Positions 14,883 to 23,201 of a stretch of DNA of 53,703 bases are shown here, one piece after another (position 1 is the stretch's first letter; each line of letters begins with the position of its first letter). The notes beneath the pieces were generated by a model that ran no database searches, was not told the origin of the DNA, and saw nothing but the letters and a program-made list of their open reading frames with translations. The DNA comes from CALMEH01 sp964548225. GTDB lineage: Bacteria > Acidobacteriota > Blastocatellia > Pyrinomonadales > Pyrinomonadaceae. Where the stretch lies: assembly GCA_964548225.1 (NCBI GenBank), contig CAZJQP010000026.1, positions 1 to 53,703 of the forward strand, in the 5' to 3' direction. The translations under genes were made by a program, and so were the position numbers.

Positions 14883-15272
14883 ATGAAAAGAATTTTATTA
14901 ACAGTATCAATGATTTTTGCGTTCGGCGTAGTTTTCGGAGTTCAAGATACGTTTGCCCAGAAGAAAGGAAAGGTGGTTTATACGCAAGGGGCAATGACGG
15001 GAACTGCCACCTTAAAAGGAACTTTGTGGAAAACCAAATGGATTTATTTCGAGTTTAATTTTCCCAACGGCAAACCGGCGTTTAATACCGTCTTAATGCA
15101 AAATATGTCGAAATTTACCTACGAAATGACCAAACCCGACGGAAGTATCGTAACCGACATTTCCCAACCGATTTCCGACACGGGAAAATACAAAATCAAA
15201 GTCAAACTGCAATCGCCTTGGTCAAATTCAAATGTCAAACGGAGTTTCAAAATGGTATTTACGCTCGAATAA
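14883..15272 (+). CDS. Small secreted beta-rich protein, unknown
   Basis: 129 residues. Signal peptide MKRILLTVSMIFAFGVVFGV to about residue 25 (TFAQ). The mature part is rich in alternating hydrophobic strands (TATLKGTLWKTKWIYFEFNF, YKIKVKLQSPW), which suggests a small beta-sandwich. No cysteines in the mature part. Ribosome binding site CAGGAGAA just upstream. Not recognised; placed directly before the SdrD_B gene and under the same type of leader. Confidence 0.7.
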   Translation: MKRILLTVSMIFAFGVVFGVQDTFAQKKGKVVYTQGAMTGTATLKGTLWKTKWIYFEFNFPNGKPAFNTVLMQNMSKFTYEMTKPDGSIVTDISQPISDTGKYKIKVKLQSPWSNSNVKRSFKMVFTLE

Positions 15273-15282
15273 AACATTGTCC

Positions 15283-15346
15283 GTTACGTTTTGAGCAAAA
15301 AAGACACATAAAAACTAAGCACGAAAAAAGGCTTTATGATTTGTGC
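15283..15346 (+). promoter_or_regulatory. Shared leader motif, copy 3
   Basis: GTTACGTTTT (15283-15292), 15 nt between GTTACG and ACACATA (15304-15310), then GCAC (15319-15322) and GTGC (15343-15346) enclosing an A-run and GGCT. The distance from ACACATA to the ATG at 15375 (64 nt) nearly equals that of copy 2 (67 nt). Confidence 0.6.
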
Positions 15347-15374
15347 CAACTTTAAATTATTAGGAGAGAAGAAA

Positions 15375-18300
15375 ATGAAAAGAATAACGAGTAGATATAA
15401 AAAATCTTTGGTATTTCTGTTGTTATGCGCCTCGGCTTTTGTCGCCTTGCCGTTTATAAAAGTTTCGGCATCAGGCACAATCACCGGACGAGTTTTTCAA
15501 GATTACAATGGAAACGGAATTTATGATAATCCGACGACTAATCCGGCGGTTGATGTTGGAGTCGGCGGAGTAACGGTTACGGTTTTTGATTCAGCGGGAA
15601 CGGTTCGCGGAACGGCAACAACTTGTCGCGGACTAAATAATCCAACAAGCTATTGCACCGGCATCAATAACGGAATGTATAGCATAAGTGCCGCCGGAAC
15701 AGGACCTTACAGAGTTGAATTTACAACCTTGCCTGCCGGATATTTTTCATCGGCAAGATCAACCGATTCGGTTGATTCGGGAACAACCAACGGTTCGGGA
15801 ACAACTGTGCAATTTGTTCGAGACGGAAATAATGAGTTGGTTAATCTTGCCGTCAATCATCCCGATGATTATTGCCAAAATAATCCTGATATTTGTGTTA
15901 ATCAGTATGTAAATGGCGACAATGAAAAAGACCTTAGCATAAATTCGGGAATTTGGAGAATTCCTTACGCGACTGCGGCAGGAAATGCGAATAATCAAAA
16001 TCCAATCGCTAATAAAGACCAAGTTGGTTCAACTTGGGGATTAGCCTATTCAAAAACAAGAAAAAGATTGTATTCCGCTGCATTTCTAAAACGCCATGTT
16101 GGGCTGGAAGGCGCAACTAATGGCGATGGCGGAAATCTGGGAGCAATTTATTCATCAGTTATTGCTCCAAATTTTAGTTCCCAAAATGCGACCACTGCAC
16201 CAACTTTACTCACAACCATTCCGAGCGTTGGCACACCGCCAACTTCAAGAGGTTTAGGCTTACCGACAGGCACAAGTGCTGACCCGAATGCCTTTGCTTC
16301 AGTTGGAAAAATAGGCTTAGGCGATATTGAAATGTCGCAAGATGAGAGCCTTTTATATGCTGTAAATTTGAACAATAAAAAACTTTACTCGTTCAATATT
16401 TCTTCAGGAGCAATGCTGGATTATACAATTCCAAATCCAAGCTGTGTCGGAGGCGAATGGCGACCATTTGCTTTGGGACGCTATCGCAACACGATGTATG
16501 TCGGCGGCGTTTGTGATGCTTCAGCTTCGGGTTCAGCGGCAAACCTTAGAGCGATAGTTTACTCATTCAACACACCAACCTTTACCAAAGTATTAGATGT
16601 TCCGCTAAACTATTCAAAAGGCAAGCCTTATAGCGGTTGTTCACAAAAAGGCTGGTATGCTTGGACTGATTCGGTTCAACCTATGCCGGGTTGTAATTAC
16701 TATGTCTATCCTCAACCTATTTTATCCGACTTGGAATTTGATAATGACGGCTCAATGATACTTGGTTTTATTGACCGCTCCGGTCATCAATTTGGAAGAT
16801 ACAATCTTCATCCGACCAACGGCACAACTCTTTATAATATGGTTGGCGGAGATATTTTGAGAGCCGGCAAAAATACAAGCGGCACTTTCACACTTGAAAA
16901 TAATGCTTCAGTTTCAGGCATTACTACCGGTGGCGCAAATTTAGGGCAAGGTCCGGGCAATGGTGAATTTTATTATGAAGACAGTTATCTTGCCAGTCAC
17001 GAAGAAACAAGCGAAGGTGGTTTGGCGATGATGCCGGGAGCTAAAGACATCGTTTTAACTTCGATGGACCCAAACAACATCGTCGGTGTTAGCGGCGTAT
17101 CCTGGCTAAATAATACAACCGGCAAAAAAACGAAAGGATATTCGGTTTTTACAGATACTAATGCCACTTTTGGAAAAGCGAATGGCGTTGGTGATGTCGA
17201 ACTGCTCTGCGACCTTGCGCCGATTGAGATTGGAAATCGGGTTTGGAATGACCTTGATGGCGATGGAGTTCAAGACGGCGGTGAGCCGGGAATAGCGGGC
17301 GTTACGGTCAGTCTTTATAACTCAAGTAATGTTGCCATCGCAACCGCTGTAACTAATAGTAGCGGTGAATATTATTTCTCATCCGCTACCGTATCAGGTA
17401 TTGAACCGAATAAGAGTTATCAAATCCGTTTGGATAATTCAGTAAATTATACCGGAATTCTTTCGAGCTTTTCTGTAACAATTCCCAATGCAACAACTGA
17501 CTCTATTGATTCCGATGCTTTGAACGTAACAAATCCGATCGGTTCGCCATCAACCGGCATTTTTCCCGTAATTAGTCTGACAACTGGAGTTGCCGGAGCA
17601 AACGACCACACTTTTGATGTTGGATTTAAGCCGAAGCCTTTATCTGAATACAATCCGACTGCATCAGTAGATTGTGGAATGGAAGGAAAAATCTGCATTG
17701 ATTATAGAGTTCCGGGAACTCCGGCGGCTGTCGGAAATGTTCGTATTACGCTGCAACGCTATCAAAATGGCGTTCCCGTTGGTGCGCCGATTCAGGTTGG
17801 ACCTTTTAATTCGGGCAATCAATATTGTTTTCCAGCTTCGCAACTTTTAGCGGGCATTACAGGAGATTTTGATTGGTCGGCGGTTGTTACTTATCAACTA
17901 CCGGGAGTAACTATTCAACCGACAATAATTGGCAGACAAGGCGTTGGCTATGTTGAAGGACAAAACAACGATTTCAAGCAAAATTGTAAAAACTGTTGCG
18001 GCATCGGTAAAAATCTGGTTCGCAACGGCGATTTTAATAGGCGCGAAGAAACTTTCGAGTCGATTTACAGAGCAAACAGCGAATTATTTCCGAGTCAATT
18101 CTGGATCGGCAATTCGGAAGACGCGAGAAATGCTTGTCGAAATTGGGAAATCAACGGTCATTCAAAATGTGATGACCCGAAAGATAATTTCTTGATGGTC
18201 AATGGTCGGACGACTCAAATTGGTGCAACACCGGCGGTTGTTTGGTCGCAAAAGGTCCCGGTCGAAGGCGGAAGCGAGTATGAATTTTGCGCGTTCTTCA

Positions 18301-18995
18301 AAGACCTCAAGCAATGCTGTTTCAACAAACAGCCGGAAATCACGATGAAAGCAACGATTAACGGCAGTGTGATCACCCAGAACGCAACTATTTCTACCGA
18401 AAACAAGCGTTGTGATTGGCAACTCGTTTCGACAAAAATCAATGTTCCGGCAGGCGTTTCGAGTATCAATCTGGAAATTTTGCTTAACGAAAATGTCAAC
18501 GGCGACGGCAATGATGTGGCGATTGATGATATTTCGCTGACGAAAAAACCGAATCTTCCGAACAACGAAACACAGTTTTTGTGGAGTCAGCAAACTTATA
18601 CTGACGACAGCCATTACACCGTTTTAGCAACGCCGACTAAAACGCAAAAGCCGGATTGCAAATACACTTGGACAGCCGTCGAACTCGATGCTTCCAATGC
18701 TCCGATTCTCAGCACGAGAAGAACTTGGACGATTCCGCCCGCTAACACCGGAGCTTTTGCCTTCGGTGGTTTTCCGGGCGCGTCGGGAACTTCGCCGGGC
18801 ATTTTTGATGTCGGCAAAACGTATGAGTTCACATATCGGGCTGAATGTGATTGCTCAAATCCGCAAACAACCGTGCAGAGACATTTCGTTGGCTTCCCGA
18901 CTAACAATATGGTGAAACCGACGAAAGGAACACCTGTTCCCAAAAACCTGATCCGAATTAGCGAAGTCAGACAAGACAGAAATCCGACTAACTAA
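15375..18995 (+). CDS. Large secreted SdrD_B-domain surface protein with propeller-like and CBM-like parts
   Basis: 1206 residues, extracellular. Signal peptide to about residue 34 (FIKVSASG). SdrD_B-type domain 1 at 35-115 (TITGRVFQDYNGNGIYD). Residues about 190-600 look like a repeated beta structure (LAYSKTRKRLYSAAFLKRH; EMSQDESLLYAVNLNNK). SdrD_B 2 at about 614-730 (IEIGNRVWNDLDGDGVQD). A Cys-rich stretch near 870 (FKQNCKNCCGIGKN) leads into a jelly-roll-like domain (NLVRNGDF, IDDISL) at about 880-1060. No LPXTG or C-terminal anchor is visible. The N-terminal 600 residues are paralogous to the gene at 30075, but the C termini differ. Start chosen for AGGAG upstream; an earlier ATG at 15336 is less likely. 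Probable role: adhesion or matrix. Confidence 0.85.
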   Translation: MKRITSRYKKSLVFLLLCASAFVALPFIKVSASGTITGRVFQDYNGNGIYDNPTTNPAVDVGVGGVTVTVFDSAGTVRGTATTCRGLNNPTSYCTGINNGMYSISAAGTGPYRVEFTTLPAGYFSSARSTDSVDSGTTNGSGTTVQFVRDGNNELVNLAVNHPDDYCQNNPDICVNQYVNGDNEKDLSINSGIWRIPYATAAGNANNQNPIANKDQVGSTWGLAYSKTRKRLYSAAFLKRHVGLEGATNGDGGNLGAIYSSVIAPNFSSQNATTAPTLLTTIPSVGTPPTSRGLGLPTGTSADPNAFASVGKIGLGDIEMSQDESLLYAVNLNNKKLYSFNISSGAMLDYTIPNPSCVGGEWRPFALGRYRNTMYVGGVCDASASGSAANLRAIVYSFNTPTFTKVLDVPLNYSKGKPYSGCSQKGWYAWTDSVQPMPGCNYYVYPQPILSDLEFDNDGSMILGFIDRSGHQFGRYNLHPTNGTTLYNMVGGDILRAGKNTSGTFTLENNASVSGITTGGANLGQGPGNGEFYYEDSYLASHEETSEGGLAMMPGAKDIVLTSMDPNNIVGVSGVSWLNNTTGKKTKGYSVFTDTNATFGKANGVGDVELLCDLAPIEIGNRVWNDLDGDGVQDGGEPGIAGVTVSLYNSSNVAIATAVTNSSGEYYFSSATVSGIEPNKSYQIRLDNSVNYTGILSSFSVTIPNATTDSIDSDALNVTNPIGSPSTGIFPVISLTTGVAGANDHTFDVGFKPKPLSEYNPTASVDCGMEGKICIDYRVPGTPAAVGNVRITLQRYQNGVPVGAPIQVGPFNSGNQYCFPASQLLAGITGDFDWSAVVTYQLPGVTIQPTIIGRQGVGYVEGQNNDFKQNCKNCCGIGKNLVRNGDFNRREETFESIYRANSELFPSQFWIGNSEDARNACRNWEINGHSKCDDPKDNFLMVNGRTTQIGATPAVVWSQKVPVEGGSEYEFCAFFKDLKQCCFNKQPEITMKATINGSVITQNATISTENKRCDWQLVSTKINVPAGVSSINLEILLNENVNGDGNDVAIDDISLTKKPNLPNNETQFLWSQQTYTDDSHYTVLATPTKTQKPDCKYTWTAVELDASNAPILSTRRTWTIPPANTGAFAFGGFPGASGTSPGIFDVGKTYEFTYRAECDCSNPQTTVQRHFVGFPTNNMVKPTKGTPVPKNLIRISEVRQDRNPTN

Positions 18996-19006
18996 ATAAT
19001 TCGGTA

Positions 19007-19047
19007 AAATTCGATTCCGAGTTTCTCCACGACTTGGAATCGAATTT
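19007..19047 (+). terminator. Hairpin after the SdrD_B gene
   Basis: AAATTCGATTCC (19007-19018) pairs perfectly with GGAATCGAATTT (19036-19047), loop about 17 nt. The T-run is short, so it may be a processing or stabilising hairpin instead of a true terminator. Confidence 0.6.
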
Positions 19048-19078
19048 ACAAACATTACAAAAAACCGATAAATTTTCG

Positions 19079-19105
19079 GTTACGTTTTCAATAAAAAAAC
19101 ACATA
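19079..19105 (+). promoter_or_regulatory. Shared leader motif, copy 4
   Basis: GTTACGTTTT (19079-19088), 14 nt between GTTACG and ACACATA (19099-19105), then a weak hairpin with GAGGCTT. The ATG follows at 19157 with GGAGAG upstream. Confidence 0.58.
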
Positions 19106-19156
19106 TAAAAGAAGACCGAATTTTGAGGCTTAAAATTAAAATGGAGAGAAAAAATA

Positions 19157-19834
19157 ATGAAAAAAAATCTGCATCTTTTGGGATTGGTTATAGTATTTCT
19201 GGCTTGTAGCCAGTTTATGGCGGCACAGTCAAAAACCGAAACGGAATTAAGACAAACAACGTCTGTTAAATTAGAAATGAATAGTCCCGAAATAAAAAGT
19301 ATTTTTGGGAATAAATCTTTCTTTGAAACACTGAAAATATTGGTAGCAAACGGCGAGAAGCTCGACATTAAAACGGCTAAAAAAACAACTTTCGTTAATA
19401 AACCTACCGAAAGAAAAGAGAAAATTTCTAATAAACAATATGAAATTTCGTTTGATGTTCTGACGGAAGACGGCAAAGCCTTCGGCGAATATAAAAAATT
19501 GGTTTATCTTTTTGACGGAAAAAATACCGTCATTTACTTTGATGAGCAAAATTCCGAACCGATTGAATTTACAACAATGATTTTAACGGAAAAATGGATT
19601 GATGAATTGCCGCTTTCAAAAAAACAAAAGGATAAATTAAAAGACGAAAGAACGGATAAAAGTTTCTGTTTCAAATGGAATAGCTGGCAAACAATCCGCA
19701 GCAACTATTGCGATTACAACTATTTTTGTGTCGGCAAAAATCAACGAGCTACCTATCGTGATGAAAAAAGAACTTGTAAAAAAAATTCCAATCACTCCCA
19801 AACCCGCAAAGTAAAATTAAATTGTGGTTGTTAA
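19157..19834 (+). CDS. Secreted protein, unknown, Cys-rich C terminus
   Basis: 225 residues. Signal peptide MKKNLHLLGLVIVFLACSQF with probable cleavage after MAAQ; a lipoprotein reading at Cys17 (FLACS) is possible. The middle is beta-rich and charged (KQYEISFDVLTEDGKAFGEY). Residues 170-225 hold six cysteines (KSFCFKW, NYCDYNYFC, RTCKK, NCGC). Not recognised. Last of the four genes with the shared leader; followed by a strong terminator. Confidence 0.7.
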   Translation: MKKNLHLLGLVIVFLACSQFMAAQSKTETELRQTTSVKLEMNSPEIKSIFGNKSFFETLKILVANGEKLDIKTAKKTTFVNKPTERKEKISNKQYEISFDVLTEDGKAFGEYKKLVYLFDGKNTVIYFDEQNSEPIEFTTMILTEKWIDELPLSKKQKDKLKDERTDKSFCFKWNSWQTIRSNYCDYNYFCVGKNQRATYRDEKRTCKKNSNHSQTRKVKLNCGC

Positions 19835-19856
19835 AATTCCTTGCGACAATTTCTTA

Positions 19857-19895
19857 AAATCCCAAACCTTACTCTTACAGGCTTGGGATTTTTAT
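19857..19895. terminator. Bidirectional intrinsic terminator
   Basis: AAATCCCAAACC (19857-19868) pairs with GGCTTGGGATTT (19880-19891), followed by T-rich sequence on both strands. It lies between two convergent genes. Confidence 0.85.
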
Positions 19896-19903
19896 TTTCA
19901 GGG

Positions 19904-22165
19904 TTATCTCACTTTTTTTCCATACAAATTTATCAAAACTTTTTCTGCCGTAAACGGTGCATCGAAACGCGGAAAATCTGCGTAATTAAAGGCTTTAACG
20001 GCTTCACGAATTGCAAAATACGCGCCGATGCCATACATTAGCGGTGGTTCGCCGACGGCTTTTGAATTGAAAACGGCGAGATTCGGGCGCGAAGTTTCAA
20101 GCGGCAGGATTTCGATTTCTTTCGGCACGGAATAAACGTCAGGAATTTTGTAAGTCGAAAGCGCGTTTGAGCGAAGTCGTCCGTCCGAATCGTAAAAAAC
20201 TTCTTCCATCGTCATCCAACCGATGCCTTGCACGATGCCGCCTTCGATTTGTCCGTTGTCAACCGAAGTGTTCATCGAACTGCCGAAATCGTGGCAACAT
20301 TTGACGTAGTCAACCTCATAAATTCCGCGCAGACAATCAACTGTAACGCCGACAATCGCCGTTCCGTAAACGTGATAAGCAAACGGATGACCTTTGGCGA
20401 TTGACCAATCGAAACCGATGCCGGGCGTGGCGTAATGCGCGTGTTCGCTTAAGTTGACGCGCTGAAGATGCGCTTCCATAACGAGCGTATTCCAATCAAG
20501 ATTTGTTTTTTCACCGCCGCGAAAAACGAATCCGTTTTCGAGCGAAATATCATCTGCGCCGTTTGCTTCGACTAAATCTTTGGCGACGGACTTTAGGCGT
20601 TTCAAAATCGTTTCGCAAGCGATTTCTGTTGCTTTGCCGTTCAAATCGGCGGCGGCTGAAGCGGCGGTCGGCGAAGTGTTGGCGATGCGTAAAGTGTTGG
20701 TTGTATGGACTTTAACTTTTTCAATCGGCATTGAAAAAACTTTTGCCGCGACCTGTGCCATTTTCGTATTCACGCCTTGTCCCATTTCGACTGCGCCAGT
20801 CGAAACAGCAACTGAGCCATCAGTATAAACGTGAACGAGCGAACGCGCCTGATTCATCGGCGTTTTCGTGAACGAAATGCCGAAACAAATCGGCATCAGC
20901 GAAACGCCTTTTTTGATGAATTTATTTTGCACGTTAAATTCGTCTGCCTCGCGCTTCAATTTCGCAAAATCGTATTTTTCATCGGCTTGCGTCCAAGATG
21001 TTTCCGCGTCTGATTCGGCGATTTGCCCGTAAGGAAATTCATCGCCGTCTTGCAAAAGATTTTTTCGCTGAATATCGGACACGGAAACGCCCAATTTTTC
21101 CGCCGCGTGTGCGATTGCCGACTCGATGACGAACATTCCCTGCGGTCCGCCGAAGCCGCGAAATGCCGTGTTCGGCGGCAAATTTGTCTTGCACGAAAAC
21201 GCAGTTGCAGAAACATTCGGGATAAAATATGAATTCGTGCAATGAAAAAGAGTTCTTTCGAGAACGGGCAAAGACAAATCGCAAGCCGCGCCTGCGTTTT
21301 GATAAAACACGGCAGAATAAGCAATTATGCGAAAATCTTTGTCCAAACCGATTTTGTAATCCGCCGAATACGGATGACGTTTTCCGGTCATTCGCATATC
21401 TTCCATTCGGTGAAGCGCATATTTTACGGGCTTTTTCGTGAGTTGCGTGCCGACCGCGCAAAGTGCCGCCCACGCATTTGCCTGATCTTCCTTGCCGCCG
21501 AAACCGCCGCCGAGACGAGTTACATCAACTTCAATCAAATTCATCGGCAAACCCGTAACTTTTGCGATACATCTTTGAACGGCGGTCGGACCTTGCGTCG
21601 AAGAATAAATTTTCAATCCGCCTTGCTCTGTCGGAACTGAATACGCGCCTTGTGTTTCGATGTAAAGATGCTCTTGTCCGTTTGAATAAGTCTGACCTTC
21701 AAAAACATATTCGCAAGTCTGAAAAGCCTTTTCCGCATCGCCCAATTTGAACGCTTTCGGCGGCGCGATAAGTTCGCCTTTCGCGTGTGCAACCCGTTCA
21801 TCTGTAATAATTTCGAGCGGTTCAATGTCTGCTTTCACAAGTTTTGCGGCGTGTCTGGCTTGTTCTTCCGTTTCCGCCAAAACGAGCGCAATCGGCATTC
21901 CGCAAAAATGAACTTCTTCGTCTGCAAGAAGCGGTTCATCGGGCAAAATTCCGCCGATTTGATTTTCGCCAACCAAATCCTTCGCTGTGATAATTTTCAC
22001 CACACCCGATGCTTTTTCGGCTTCGCTAAAGTCAATATTTTTCAGTTTCCCGTGAGCAATCGGCGAATCGAAAACACAAGCAAAAAGCGTCCCTTCAAGC
22101 AAAGGAACATCATCTAAATAAACCGATTCGCCGCGAACGTGCGATTTTGAGTCAACATTTTTCAT
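19904..22165 (-). CDS. xdhB: Xanthine dehydrogenase, molybdopterin-binding large subunit
   Basis: 753 residues. Binds molybdopterin and oxidises hypoxanthine/xanthine to urate. The start MKNVDSKSHVRGESVYLDD is typical of the family. Conserved blocks: TRLGGGFGGKEDQ, NTAFRGFGGPQGMF (arginine of the substrate pocket), AVEMGQGVNTKMAQ, and KAVGEPPLMYGIGAY near the C terminus, whose Glu is the expected catalytic base. The frame is open further upstream, but those residues overlap the divergent gene at 22227. The small subunit xdhA lies upstream on the same strand, but a 975-nt opposite-strand gene separates them, so xdhB probably has its own promoter in 22166-22226. The substrate could be another purine or an aldehyde; GuaD nearby favours xanthine. 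Confidence 0.92.
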   Translation of the reverse strand: MKNVDSKSHVRGESVYLDDVPLLEGTLFACVFDSPIAHGKLKNIDFSEAEKASGVVKIITAKDLVGENQIGGILPDEPLLADEEVHFCGMPIALVLAETEEQARHAAKLVKADIEPLEIITDERVAHAKGELIAPPKAFKLGDAEKAFQTCEYVFEGQTYSNGQEHLYIETQGAYSVPTEQGGLKIYSSTQGPTAVQRCIAKVTGLPMNLIEVDVTRLGGGFGGKEDQANAWAALCAVGTQLTKKPVKYALHRMEDMRMTGKRHPYSADYKIGLDKDFRIIAYSAVFYQNAGAACDLSLPVLERTLFHCTNSYFIPNVSATAFSCKTNLPPNTAFRGFGGPQGMFVIESAIAHAAEKLGVSVSDIQRKNLLQDGDEFPYGQIAESDAETSWTQADEKYDFAKLKREADEFNVQNKFIKKGVSLMPICFGISFTKTPMNQARSLVHVYTDGSVAVSTGAVEMGQGVNTKMAQVAAKVFSMPIEKVKVHTTNTLRIANTSPTAASAAADLNGKATEIACETILKRLKSVAKDLVEANGADDISLENGFVFRGGEKTNLDWNTLVMEAHLQRVNLSEHAHYATPGIGFDWSIAKGHPFAYHVYGTAIVGVTVDCLRGIYEVDYVKCCHDFGSSMNTSVDNGQIEGGIVQGIGWMTMEEVFYDSDGRLRSNALSTYKIPDVYSVPKEIEILPLETSRPNLAVFNSKAVGEPPLMYGIGAYFAIREAVKAFNYADFPRFDAPFTAEKVLINLYGKKVR

Positions 22166-22226
22166 TTTTTGTGAATCTGAGTTTCCGTGAGATATTTTAA
22201 CTTTTTCTGCTAAAATATAAAACGAA

Positions 22227-23201
22227 ATGAATAAAATAATTGCTTCTCTTGCTTGTCTTATACTGTTTTTGGTTTTCCGGACGAACGCGCAAAACAAATG
22301 TGATGCACCGAATAATATGGCGAATTTGCCGTGCATCAAAACTGTTTTGAAATTGGGCAATAACGAATTTGAAGTCAGAACTTATACCAAACCGATAAAA
22401 AACCGCCTAATTGACCGAACTTTCGCGGTTGTGCATCACAACGAACAGAAAGGTTTGCAAGCGGCGAAAAAAGTTATTGCCGCAGACGGCGGACGTTTGG
22501 TTGAAGTCGTTTCGCTGGACGCTGACGGCAAGCCGCGCCGTTTTCTGCATTTTGATTTTGCCGATAAAACAAACGTCTGTTTTGACCCGAATCGAATGTA
22601 TTCAAAGCCCGGAATCATAAAATTTTTCAAAGGTTATCCGCGCTCGGAAGACAATCAAGCGGACGTTTGTTCGCCCGTTCCACCCGAAATGTTTGACAGC
22701 GAAAATGATGATTTAATCAAAGAAATCTCACGTTTCGGCACAGAATTGTTAAAAATTGTAACAGACAATTTTCGACATAGTTTTATCATCGGCGTTCACA
22801 ATAACGTGGATTTAAAGCTCGATGTTACAACGTGGAACGCGCCCGGCGGCGAAGCGAAAACGGCGGTTGGTGTGTTTCGCGCCAACAGCGAAAAACACGA
22901 CGCGGTGATTGACGCTGACGATTTTGTTTTAGTAACGAATCTGAATCTTTTCTCCAAAGTTCTCGCTCTCGACGAACCGATAAACATTGCCTTGCAAGAA
23001 GGTTTACCGTTTCTCCAAAAAAACAAAAATGCCGTTGACGACGGCTCAATGTCAATCTATTTCGGAATGAATTATTTCGGCAAAACTACTCGCGCTTACG
23101 ATTACATCAATATCGAAGCCGAAGGCAAAGAAGACGCGGAAGACGAACCGAAAGCCAGACAAACGCGAATGATTCGGCTAATTAACAAACTAAAAATTTA
23201 A
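22227..23201 (+). CDS. Secreted protein of an uncharacterised family with HHNE and FDPNR motifs
   Basis: 324 residues. Signal peptide MNKIIASLACLILFLVFRTN, cleavage near AQN. The region FAVVHHNEQKGLQAA (His70/His71/Glu73) followed by GGRLVEVVS, FLHFDF, FDPNRMYS (119-126) and IIGVHNNVDL looks like a domain with possible metal-binding His and Glu residues, and I recall similar unnamed proteins in Bacteroidota and Acidobacteriota. I do not assign an enzyme activity. The gene lies on the plus strand between xdhB and xdhA (minus) and its 3' end overlaps the xdhA end by 12 nt, so it interrupts the dehydrogenase locus. Confidence 0.75.
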   Translation: MNKIIASLACLILFLVFRTNAQNKCDAPNNMANLPCIKTVLKLGNNEFEVRTYTKPIKNRLIDRTFAVVHHNEQKGLQAAKKVIAADGGRLVEVVSLDADGKPRRFLHFDFADKTNVCFDPNRMYSKPGIIKFFKGYPRSEDNQADVCSPVPPEMFDSENDDLIKEISRFGTELLKIVTDNFRHSFIIGVHNNVDLKLDVTTWNAPGGEAKTAVGVFRANSEKHDAVIDADDFVLVTNLNLFSKVLALDEPINIALQEGLPFLQKNKNAVDDGSMSIYFGMNYFGKTTRAYDYINIEAEGKEDAEDEPKARQTRMIRLINKLKI

